From positions 27,815-91,814 of the forward strand of contig NZ_CVQP01000007.1 of assembly GCF_001040705.1 (NCBI RefSeq): 64,000 bases of DNA, given 5' to 3'. Each line of letters opens with the position of its first letter. The first letter of the stretch is position 1. This document shows, piece by piece, positions 41,796 to 49,412 of this stretch. Made by a program: the position numbers and the translations under genes. The DNA is from Rhodococcus sp. RD6.2 (GTDB taxonomy: Bacteria; Actinomycetota; Actinomycetes; Mycobacteriales; Mycobacteriaceae). A model generated the notes under the pieces. The model saw only the letters and a program-made list of their open reading frames with translations. It searched no databases and was not told the DNA's origin.

Positions 41796-43739
41796 TCACC
41801 GCTGCGAACGGCGCCGCAGACCGATCGCCAACGCCGCCGCCGCCAGCAGACCCGCCAACACGAGCACTCCGCCGGCGATCAGCACCCCCCGCACCACATC
41901 CGACGTCTCGTCGGTCTCCGGTGCCGGCTGGTTCGCCGTCACCTGCACCGGATCTCGGTCACCGGTCTGGAACAGTGCGTCACCGGACAGCGACGACCAG
42001 CGTGAGCGGTCCGCGTCCAACCAGGCCAGGATCCGATCGACACTCTCCGGGGTCCCGGTCGACGTCGCGACCAGCAGCATCCGGTCCCGCTCCGCATCCC
42101 AGGCGGCCTGCAACGACCCGAACTGCAGCCCCGGAATGTCGACTCGCTCCGGGTCTCCGCCGCCTGTCAGATCGACCAGCTCCACCGTGTCGTCGCCGAT
42201 CACCTTCAACGGCAACGGAACCGAGTCGGGGAGGCCGCCGTTCGCTGCGACCAGAATCGCGGGAACATCGGAGTTCACGGCGTCATCGAAGTCGACCAGG
42301 ACCGGACGGAAGGGGGTCGCCGTCAAGCCCTGCATCCCCGTGACGATCGACATTGCGCGACGCGCATCGTCGAAGGTGTCCTCCTGCAGTCCCACTCGCG
42401 CGATCGGCATCAAACCCTGTGGCAATGCCTGGAACCCACTCGGATGCGGCGGCACCTGCGCGTCACTCCGCACCGCACCATCGGGGTCCAGGGTCAACGT
42501 CACCGGCTGCGTCGAACCACATGCCATCGCGCCGGCCACCTGCAACGTCACCACCAGTTCGGTGTACCGCGACATCAGGTTCGACGGGATCTCCACCCAC
42601 CGATCGATCCGACCGTCCTCGTCCACCGGCCACTGATCCAACGTCGTGTCACCGACCGTCACCGTGATCTGCCCGTTCTGGGTGTCCGGCAACGGGGTGT
42701 AGTTGCCGATCAGGTGCACCCGCACCGGACCGGACGGTCGTCCGAGGCGCGTCTGGTCGATCCCGATCCGCACCTGAACACGACCAGTCGACGTCGCGGT
42801 GAGAGCACTTGCACCCAAGTCGCCCAACGTGGTCAGCGACGGTGCCGCCGCGGGTGCGGCGTCCAACGAACCCGCCGTCGCCGTCGTCGCGACGGTGACC
42901 GCAGCGAGATCGCTCGTGAGCAGTCGCGACTGGTTCAGCAGGCCGTCACCGTTGCCGCTCAGCGTGAGCACCGGAACCCCGGCGGGCGAGGTCGACAGCG
43001 TCGTGGCGTTGACGTCCGACTCGGACACCACGACCTGACGCTCCAGCAGCCCCACCGGATCCGTCGGTAGATCCTGGCCCGCAGGCAGTGCCCGCAGGTC
43101 CACTGCCGCATCCTGATTGGCGTACCGGGCGGTGATCGCGGCGCCGATCTCGAGCGCCGCCGCGACCTCCTCGCGGTTCGGCTCCGGCGGCACGTACACC
43201 GACAGTCGGGTCAGCGCGGGCGGCAGGAAGTCGGCGAGCACGGTCGGCTGCGCTTCCGTGCCCGCGAAGTCGACGACACCGTTGACGATCGCGAGTGAAC
43301 CTTCGGACCAGTCGTACGAGCACCACTGGTCGTCCAGGGGAACCAGATACGACCGCAAGGTGATCCGAGCCGTGTTCTCGACGATCGATGCGCCTGTCAA
43401 CGGCAACGACACCGGCACGGTCGGTGCACCCGAGGGAACGTCCACGCGGCCCAGCGTTCGCCCGTCCGACAGGACGTCGATCCATCCCTGCCCGGAACCC
43501 GCCGGCACCTGCAGCGTTCCGCGCAGCGCGACCGGACTCAGGCCCTGCGGCACCGGAATCTGGAGCGACACGTCGTCGGTGCGCCCCGAGAACGTCAGCG
43601 TGGGGGCGACACCCACCGACGGGAACGGCAGGGACTCGTCCTGCCTGACCTGAGCAGGCAACGCCTGCACAGGGGGCGCAGCGGCCACGGCCAACGCGGC
43701 AGCACACAGAACCGACAACGCCAACGACCGGACCGTCAT
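41796..43739 (-). CDS. BcsB-like exported polysaccharide-synthase partner
   Basis: A 647-residue protein with a signal peptide (SVLCAAALAVAAAPPVQALP), a long periplasmic-side region with repeated jelly-roll-like modules (GVAPTLTFSGRTDDVSLQIP; ITLRSYLVPLDDQWCSYDW), and a C-terminal membrane anchor (GVLIAGGVLVLAGLLAAAAL) with a basic tail. This is the architecture of cellulose synthase subunit B, which guides the nascent glucan. It is the first gene of a four-gene operon whose third gene is a GT2 synthase. The start at 43739 is an ATG with the signal peptide directly after it. Sequence identity to BcsB is modest, so the call is by architecture and context. Confidence 0.72.
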   Translation of the reverse strand: MTVRSLALSVLCAAALAVAAAPPVQALPAQVRQDESLPFPSVGVAPTLTFSGRTDDVSLQIPVPQGLSPVALRGTLQVPAGSGQGWIDVLSDGRTLGRVDVPSGAPTVPVSLPLTGASIVENTARITLRSYLVPLDDQWCSYDWSEGSLAIVNGVVDFAGTEAQPTVLADFLPPALTRLSVYVPPEPNREEVAAALEIGAAITARYANQDAAVDLRALPAGQDLPTDPVGLLERQVVVSESDVNATTLSTSPAGVPVLTLSGNGDGLLNQSRLLTSDLAAVTVATTATAGSLDAAPAAAPSLTTLGDLGASALTATSTGRVQVRIGIDQTRLGRPSGPVRVHLIGNYTPLPDTQNGQITVTVGDTTLDQWPVDEDGRIDRWVEIPSNLMSRYTELVVTLQVAGAMACGSTQPVTLTLDPDGAVRSDAQVPPHPSGFQALPQGLMPIARVGLQEDTFDDARRAMSIVTGMQGLTATPFRPVLVDFDDAVNSDVPAILVAANGGLPDSVPLPLKVIGDDTVELVDLTGGGDPERVDIPGLQFGSLQAAWDAERDRMLLVATSTGTPESVDRILAWLDADRSRWSSLSGDALFQTGDRDPVQVTANQPAPETDETSDVVRGVLIAGGVLVLAGLLAAAALAIGLRRRSQR

Positions 43740-43843
43740 GCATGGCCTCCGAGCGGGTGGGTGACAGGGCCGATCTCACCCTACGAAGGAACACCCTCCG
43801 ATGCAGCGGACGATCGCCGCGCCGCGCCGTCGAGACTTGTCTG

Positions 43844-45100
43844 CTACTGGCTGTAGCTGGACAGGAAGTTGCCGAACCGTTCGATGGCGACGGCGAGGTC
43901 ACGCGCCCACGGCAGCGTCACGATGCGAAGATGATCATGATTAGGCCAGTTGAAGCCGGTGCCCTGCACCACCAGGATCTTCTCCTGCAGCAGCAGATCC
44001 TGCACCAGCTTCTCGTCGTCGTGGATCTCGTGCACGTTCGGATCCAACTTCGGGAACGCATACAGCGCACCGCGCGGCTTCACACACGACACACCCGGGA
44101 TCATGTTCAACCGCTCCCACGCGACGTCGCGCTGCTCGAGCAGCCGTCCACCGGGGAGGATCAGATCCTCGATGCTCTGGTATCCGCCGAGCGCCACCTG
44201 AATGGCGTGCTGTGCAGGCACATTCGGGCACAGGCGCATCGACGCCAGCAGGTTGAGGCCCTCCAGGAAGCTCGACGCGTGATCCTTCGGCCCGGTGATC
44301 GCCACCCAGCCCGCCCGGTAGCCGGCAACCCGGTATGACTTCGACAGGCCGTTGAACGTCAGGCACAGCAGATCCGGCGCCAGCGTCGCCAGCGAGATGT
44401 GCTTCGCGTCGTCGTACAGGATCTTGTCGTAGATCTCGTCCGCCAACAGCAACAGCGAGTGCTTCCGGGCCAACGACACCAGCTGGCTCAGCACCTCCTC
44501 GGAGTACACCGCACCCGTCGGGTTGTTCGGATTGATCACGACGATCGCCTTCGTCCGCGGCGTGATCTTCGATTCGATGTCGGCGATGTCCGGGTTCCAG
44601 CCGTCGGCCTCGTCGCACAGGTAGTGCACCGGCGTCCCACCCGCCAGCGCCGTCGTCGCCGTCCACAGTGGATAGTCCGGTGCCGGGATCAGCACCTCGT
44701 CGCCGTTGTCCAGCAGCGCCTGCATCGTCATCGTGATCAGCTCGGACACCCCGTTGCCGAGGTAGACGTCGTCGACGTCGAGCTCCGGGAAGCCGGGGAC
44801 CAGCTCGTACCGCGTCACGATCGCCCGACGCGCCGACAGGATTCCCTTCGACTCCGAGTACCCCTGCGCCGTCGGCAGCGCCGCGATCATGTCCCGCATG
44901 ATCACGTCCGGCGCCTCGAACCCGAACGGCGCCGGATTGCCGATGTTCAGCTTGAGGATGCGGTGACCCTCGGACTCCAGCCGCGCCGCATGCGCGTGTA
45001 CCGGGCCACGGATCTCGTACAGCACGTTCTGCAGCTTCGCGGACTGCGTCAGCACGCGCGGCGGTACATGGGTGTGGTGGGAGGGCTCCGAGACGGTCAC
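43844..45100 (-). CDS. alaA: Alanine aminotransferase-type PLP enzyme
   Basis: A 418-residue fold-type I aminotransferase: LNIGNPAPFGF at the N-terminus (residues 51-61), YSESKGILSARRAIV, NPNNPTGAVYS (190-200), ADEIYDKILYDD, the PLP lysine K254 in GLSKSYRVAGYRAGWV, and R413-type substrate residues in LRIVTLPWARDL. The sequence follows AlaA/YfbQ-type and the mycobacterial Rv0337c-type enzymes, which transfer the amino group between glutamate and pyruvate. In mycobacteria this gene also lies next to the Fe-S oxidoreductase family found here at 49.4 kb. It is transcribed alone after the polysaccharide operon, with the divergent oxygenase gene upstream. Confidence 0.92.
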   Translation of the reverse strand: MTVSEPSHHTHVPPRVLTQSAKLQNVLYEIRGPVHAHAARLESEGHRILKLNIGNPAPFGFEAPDVIMRDMIAALPTAQGYSESKGILSARRAIVTRYELVPGFPELDVDDVYLGNGVSELITMTMQALLDNGDEVLIPAPDYPLWTATTALAGGTPVHYLCDEADGWNPDIADIESKITPRTKAIVVINPNNPTGAVYSEEVLSQLVSLARKHSLLLLADEIYDKILYDDAKHISLATLAPDLLCLTFNGLSKSYRVAGYRAGWVAITGPKDHASSFLEGLNLLASMRLCPNVPAQHAIQVALGGYQSIEDLILPGGRLLEQRDVAWERLNMIPGVSCVKPRGALYAFPKLDPNVHEIHDDEKLVQDLLLQEKILVVQGTGFNWPNHDHLRIVTLPWARDLAVAIERFGNFLSSYSQ

Positions 45101-45164
45101 CCGTCCATGGTGCCACTGCAGGTAAAGCGAATTACTGCCGGGCGGCGGGGAGTGTGGACGTGTT

Positions 45165-45201
45165 CACACAGGTGTTCGGGCGTCCACAGGGGTTTTCTGC
45201 G
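45165..45201. repeat. Second dispersed repeat family, copy 1
   Basis: CACACAGGTGTTCGGGCGTC followed by CACAGGGGTTTTCTGCG. It matches the copy at 47,965 in 30 of 37 positions by eye. The minus strand of both reads ENPCG-P-TC in one frame. It lies between the divergent aminotransferase and oxygenase genes. Confidence 0.6.
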
Positions 45202-45312
45202 TGCAGAACCCCCGCGGAAACCCGAAAAACCGTGTGGACGAGACGGGTGAGCGTCGGGGGAGGATTCTGGACTGTGGTCGAACCCACCCGCCCACACGGA
45301 AGCGGCATTCCC

Positions 45313-46710
45313 ATGAGCGCACCAGGCATTCCCCGACCCGCACCGGTCGACATGGCGCACCACAGCCACCTCACCGGACTGTTCGCGCCGCAACGCGACG
45401 AGGTCGACGTGCACGACCTCGACGTGATCGGCGAAATCCCCCCGGACCTGCACGGTGCCTACCTGCGTAATGGGCCGAATCCGCGCTTCGACCCGATCGG
45501 GCGGTACGTCTACCCCCTCGACGGCGACGGGATGGTCCACCGCGTCGAGATCGCCGACGGCCGCGCCCGCTACACGAACCGCTTCGTGCGGACGCCGATG
45601 GTCGAAGCCGAGGAACGCGCAGGTCACGCCATCTGGGGCGGTGTCACCGACCTCTACACACCCGGCGTCGACGAGGTGGGACCCGACCTCGCGGGCACCA
45701 GTCGCGACCTGCCCGACATCAACATCGTCCGGCACGGCGGACGGCTCCTCGCGATGGCCGAGAGCGCGCCGCCGTACCGCCTCGACCCGGCGGACCTGTC
45801 TACCCTCGGGCGGGAGACCTGCGGTGACGCGATGGCTGTCGGCAGCACCGCCCACCCGAAACGCGACCCCGCGACCGGCGAACTCGTCCTGTTCAACTAC
45901 ATGCTCGAGGCGCCCTACCTGACGTGGGCGGTGCTCGCCGCGGACGGGACGACGTCGCGGCCACCCACCCCGGTCGACGGTGTCAACACCCCGCTGATGA
46001 TCCACGACATGGCCCTCACCGAGCGGTACGTCGTCCTCGTCCTGTGCCCGCTGGTGTTCGACATCGCCGCCATGCTCACCGGCGGCGCGCTCCTCGACTG
46101 GCGACCCGACGACGGCACCCGCATCGCCCTGATCCCCCGCGACGGCGGACCCGTCCGCTGGGCGAGCTGCGACGCGTTCTGGGTGTGGCACTTCGCAGGC
46201 GCCCGCGACCTCCCCGACGGCCGCGTCCAGGTCGACTACGCGCAGTGGGCGTACCCGCACGGGTTCGCCCGCCCCGACGCCCCCTGCCCGGGCGGACTCG
46301 TCCGCGCCGTCGTCGACCCCGAGCGCGGCACCGTCGACCGGCAGACCGTGTTCGACCGCGACGTCGAGTTCCCCCGCGTCGACGACCGCACCCTCACCCA
46401 CGCAGGCGGACCCGTCGCCACCGTCGGCAAACTCGGCCGAGACTCCGCAGGCTGGGACTCGCTGCGGTTCTTCGACCCGGACGCGGGCACCGAGGCGCAC
46501 TGGGACGCCGGCTCACTGGCCGTCGGTGAGCCGCAGTACATCCCCGGTGCCACCGCCGACTACTGGGGAATGATCGGCACCGACCGCATCGACCTGACAT
46601 CGTGGTTCGTGATCCTGCCCGCCGCGGACCCCGCGTCGGGCCCCCTTGCGCGGGTGGAGCTTCCGATCCGCGTTCCCTCCGGACTGCACGGAGCGTGGCT
46701 ACCCGTGTGA
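45313..46710 (+). CDS. Carotenoid-cleavage-type oxygenase
   Basis: A 465-residue protein of the carotenoid/lignostilbene oxygenase family. All four iron-binding His are visible: H181 (STAHPKRD), H231 (MIHDMALT), H293 (WVWHFAG) and H459 (GLHGAWLP). GAYLRNGPNPRF and GDGMVHRV are the family's N-terminal signature. It cleaves C=C bonds of stilbenes, carotenoids or related compounds; the substrate cannot be deduced. The start is uncertain: ATG 45313 (no strong ribosome-binding site) is preferred, but GTG 45274 with GGGGGAGGA before it would add 13 residues. It runs toward alkB on the same strand. Confidence 0.9.
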   Translation: MSAPGIPRPAPVDMAHHSHLTGLFAPQRDEVDVHDLDVIGEIPPDLHGAYLRNGPNPRFDPIGRYVYPLDGDGMVHRVEIADGRARYTNRFVRTPMVEAEERAGHAIWGGVTDLYTPGVDEVGPDLAGTSRDLPDINIVRHGGRLLAMAESAPPYRLDPADLSTLGRETCGDAMAVGSTAHPKRDPATGELVLFNYMLEAPYLTWAVLAADGTTSRPPTPVDGVNTPLMIHDMALTERYVVLVLCPLVFDIAAMLTGGALLDWRPDDGTRIALIPRDGGPVRWASCDAFWVWHFAGARDLPDGRVQVDYAQWAYPHGFARPDAPCPGGLVRAVVDPERGTVDRQTVFDRDVEFPRVDDRTLTHAGGPVATVGKLGRDSAGWDSLRFFDPDAGTEAHWDAGSLAVGEPQYIPGATADYWGMIGTDRIDLTSWFVILPAADPASGPLARVELPIRVPSGLHGAWLPV

Positions 46711-46810
46711 TCCGGGCAACATCCTCTGGAACGCTACGAGGCCCTCCGGCGATACTTACCGGTGCGTCAGATTCGGTAGGCGCGTATCTACAGGGGGATG
46801 GAGAAGGGTC

Positions 46811-47962
46811 GTGTCGATCGTGTCGCGCGCCGAGAACGGGGGGACGGCAACACCCGCGGTCCGATGGAAGGATCGTCGACGCTTCTACTGGCTGCTCGGG
46901 CTGCTGGTGCCGCTGAGCCCGTTCCTCGGGTGGTTCCTCGTCGACCGGTTCCACCTCGGACTCTTCTGGGCGGCGGGCGCGCTGTTGCTGGTCGTCGTCG
47001 TCCCGTTGATCGACCTCGTCGCAGGCGTCGACAAGTCCAATCCGCCGGAGCAGGTGATGGCCTCCCTCGAAGCCGACCGCTACTACCGCTGGTGCACCTA
47101 TCTGTTCCTGCCGTTGCAGTACGCCGGCCTCGTCTTCGCCTGCTACATGTGGACCACCGCACCCATGGGCTGGGCGGAACGATTCGCGATGGCCGCCACC
47201 GTCGGCGTCGTCGCCGGAGTCGGAATCAACGCGGCACACGAACTGGGCCACAAGCGGCCCAAACACGAACGGTGGCTCGCGAAGATCGCGCTCGCGCAGT
47301 CGTTCTACGGGCATTTCTATGTCGAGCACAATCACGGACACCACCTGCGGGTCGCCACCCCGGAGGATCCTGCGACCGCACGCTACGGCCAGTCGTTCTG
47401 GGCCTTCCTGCCGCGATCGGTGATCGGTGGTGTGCGGTCTGCCTGGGTAATCGAGCGGGCGCGACTGCACCGGCGCGGTGCCCGTACCTGGAGCATCCGT
47501 AACGACGTGCTCAATGCCTGGGCGATGAGCGTCGTGCTGTTCGCCGTCCTCATCGCCGCGTTCGGGTGGTCCGTCGCGCCGTGGCTCGTCGTGCAAGCCG
47601 TCCTCGGCTTCACGTTCCTCGAAGCCGCGAACTACCTCGAGCACTACGGACTGCTCCGCGGGAAGCGTCCCGATGGACGCTACGAACGCGTTGCGCCCGA
47701 GCACAGCTGGAACAGCGACCACGTCGTCAGCAACGTGTTCCTCTACCACCTGCAGCGGCACAGCGACCATCACGCGAACCCGATGCGGCGCTACCAGACC
47801 CTCCGCTCGATGGAGAACGCCCCGCAGCTGCCCGCCGGCTACGCGGTGCTCATCGTGCTTGCGTTCGTCCCGCCGCTGTGGCGTCGAGTGATGGATCCGC
47901 TGCTGCTCGAGCACTACGACAACGACCTGTCACGGATTAACGTGCAGCCGTCTCGGGTGTAG
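46811..47962 (+). CDS. alkB: AlkB-type alkane 1-monooxygenase
   Basis: A 383-residue membrane di-iron hydroxylase with all histidine boxes: HELGHK (143-148), EHNHGHH (172-178) and LQRHSDHH (314-321), plus the NYLEHYG element (274-280). About six hydrophobic segments lie around them. It hydroxylates terminal carbons of medium or long alkanes using electrons from rubredoxin. No rubredoxin or rubredoxin-reductase gene is adjacent, and no rubredoxin is fused, so electrons must come from elsewhere. The GTG at 46811 with AGAAGGG upstream is chosen. It follows the oxygenase by 100 bases. It resembles the stand-alone AlkB paralogues known from rhodococci. Confidence 0.93.
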   Translation: MSIVSRAENGGTATPAVRWKDRRRFYWLLGLLVPLSPFLGWFLVDRFHLGLFWAAGALLLVVVVPLIDLVAGVDKSNPPEQVMASLEADRYYRWCTYLFLPLQYAGLVFACYMWTTAPMGWAERFAMAATVGVVAGVGINAAHELGHKRPKHERWLAKIALAQSFYGHFYVEHNHGHHLRVATPEDPATARYGQSFWAFLPRSVIGGVRSAWVIERARLHRRGARTWSIRNDVLNAWAMSVVLFAVLIAAFGWSVAPWLVVQAVLGFTFLEAANYLEHYGLLRGKRPDGRYERVAPEHSWNSDHVVSNVFLYHLQRHSDHHANPMRRYQTLRSMENAPQLPAGYAVLIVLAFVPPLWRRVMDPLLLEHYDNDLSRINVQPSRV

Positions 47963-47964
47963 GT

Positions 47965-48002
47965 CCGCACAGGTTTTCGGGCATCCACACGGGTTCTCGA
48001 CG
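47965..48002. repeat. Second dispersed repeat family, copy 2
   Basis: CGCACAGGTTTTCGGGCATC followed by CACACGGGTTCTCGACG, very similar to 45165-45201. It begins right after the alkB stop. Confidence 0.6.
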
Positions 48003-48048
48003 CACATTTCCCGTGTGGGCGCGCGAAAAGGGGTGCGCAGGCGTCGGG

Positions 48049-48999
48049 TCAGCCGGGGCGTGGTGTTCGCGTGACCCGACCTGACGGCGGCTCTGCTCGT
48101 CCGGCACGCGCAACGGCCCGACGAATACGGTCCGCCACGACTCCCGGCGTCGCGAGCTCGTCCCAGGTCCAGCGGACCACCTGCCATCCCGCGTCCCGGA
48201 TGGCGTCCTCGCGACCCTTCTCCGCCCACAACACGTCGGAGGGTAGTTCGCCGTCCGGGACCAGCCGGCCGTACTTGACGCGACCGTCGAACTCGCCGAC
48301 CACACCGTCGAGCACGAAATCGACCCGCCCGAGCCGAATGCCACCGTCCGAGTGGAGCGTCGCCTGCAGATCCGGCAGTGGCAACTGATCGCGGACGAAC
48401 AGTGCGCGACTGCGTGATTCGCCGACGCTCTCCGACCGCCCATCCGCGAGATCGAGAAGCCGACGGACCCGACTCACGTGCTTACGGTCGGGCGCGAGCA
48501 CCGCTGCCAGAGTCGCGCGGGTGACGGCACCGGTGTGCAGGGCGTGGTCCGCGACGACGAGGGCCTGCTCGAACCCGAGAGTTGCCGCGAGGTCGACGAC
48601 GGTGCGCGCAGGCGTCGTGACGCGCAGACCGTCGAGGGTTGTCACGTGCTCGGGCGGCAACGGCAACGAGTGCACATGTCGCCGAGGGCTGATGCTGCCC
48701 CCGAACGACCGGTTCCGGGTCAGGTGCACGCGCGACAGCGACGTGTTCCACAGGTCGAAACCGTGCACCACTGCCGCGGACTGATGGCTGAGCACCGCTT
48801 CCGGAGACGCCACGTCGAGCACCGCTTCGGCCGCCAGCCGATGCCGAGCGTCCATGTCGAGGTCGAGAAACGTCGCGGCGTGGGCGAATCGTCCGGGGTG
48901 CAGGCGCTTCCACGCCCCGGTCCGACATTGGCGTTGCAGTTCGCGATCCGTCGCGCCACGCCGCAGTGCCTCGGCGCGTCGAATGATGAATTCCCCCAT
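48049..48999 (-). CDS. DUF559-like protein with AbiEi-type N-terminus
   Basis: A 316-residue protein common in actinobacteria. The N-terminus (GATDRELQRQCRTGAWKRLH, then PGRFA) matches the winged helix-type AbiEi antitoxin domain. The C-terminal 100 residues carry a PD-(D/E)xK-like DUF559 pattern: GRVDFVLDGVVGEFDGRVKY, then EKGREDAIRDAGWQVVRWTW. No toxin gene (AbiEii-like) is adjacent, so a toxin-antitoxin pair is not supported. The ATG at 48999 is the natural start. Function unknown. It converges on alkB. Confidence 0.75.
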   Translation of the reverse strand: MGEFIIRRAEALRRGATDRELQRQCRTGAWKRLHPGRFAHAATFLDLDMDARHRLAAEAVLDVASPEAVLSHQSAAVVHGFDLWNTSLSRVHLTRNRSFGGSISPRRHVHSLPLPPEHVTTLDGLRVTTPARTVVDLAATLGFEQALVVADHALHTGAVTRATLAAVLAPDRKHVSRVRRLLDLADGRSESVGESRSRALFVRDQLPLPDLQATLHSDGGIRLGRVDFVLDGVVGEFDGRVKYGRLVPDGELPSDVLWAEKGREDAIRDAGWQVVRWTWDELATPGVVADRIRRAVARAGRAEPPSGRVTRTPRPG

Positions 49000-49104
49000 G
49001 GCCGTATCGTGCCGGACGCCCCACCCCGCAGCGATTGGGAAAGCGCCGCCTGGGGATGAAAGCCGCAGTTGTGCACAGGGCGCCGGTCGCCGGTTGTGGT
49101 GCGG

Positions 49105-49349
49105 ACGTCCGCAGGGGTTCTGGAGTGTGCGCAGGGGTGTTGGGCGTGCAGTGGGGGTGTGGGTGCGGGAATGGTCGTGCGCATGGGTTTTGGGTGGCTG
49201 GGGGTTGCTGTACCGGGTTGGAGGGGGCGGCGGTCGGGGTGCGCAGGGGTTCTGGAGTGTGCGCAGGGGCCCTGGAGTGTGCGCAGGGGTGTTGGGCGTG
49301 CAGTGGGGGTGTGGGTGCGGGAAGTGGCGTGCGCATGGGTTTGGGTGGG
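49105..49349. repeat. Imperfect direct repeat of about 90 bases with internal units
   Basis: The segment beginning GTCCGCAGGGGTTCTGGAGT (about 49,107-49,197) recurs with small changes at about 49,237-49,349. Inside, TGGAGTGTGCGCAGGGG occurs several times. The CGTCC-CAGGGGTT part resembles the repeats at 45,165 and 47,965. It lies in the gap between the DUF559-like start (48999) and the terminator at 49365. No gene is supported here; Pro/His/Thr-rich frames are repeat translations. Confidence 0.75.
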
Positions 49350-49364
49350 CAGGGGGAGAACGCA

Positions 49365-49400
49365 GAACGCGCCCCCACCGAATCCGGTGGGGGCGCGTTC
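49365..49400 (-). terminator. Terminator of the Fe-S oxidoreductase gene
   Basis: GAACGCGCCCCCACCG and CGGTGGGGGCGCGTTC are perfect 16-bp arms around AATC, 13 bases past the stop at 49413. Confidence 0.9.
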
Positions 49401-49412
49401 CGTACTGTGTGG

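Noticed and set aside
48049-48999. AbiE-type toxin-antitoxin system
   Set aside because: Only an AbiEi-like N-terminal domain is present and no AbiEii-like nucleotidyltransferase gene is adjacent.
49081-49349. Pro/His/Thr-rich ORF on either strand
   Set aside because: Its coding appearance results from the direct repeat; the two strands and several frames all stay open.
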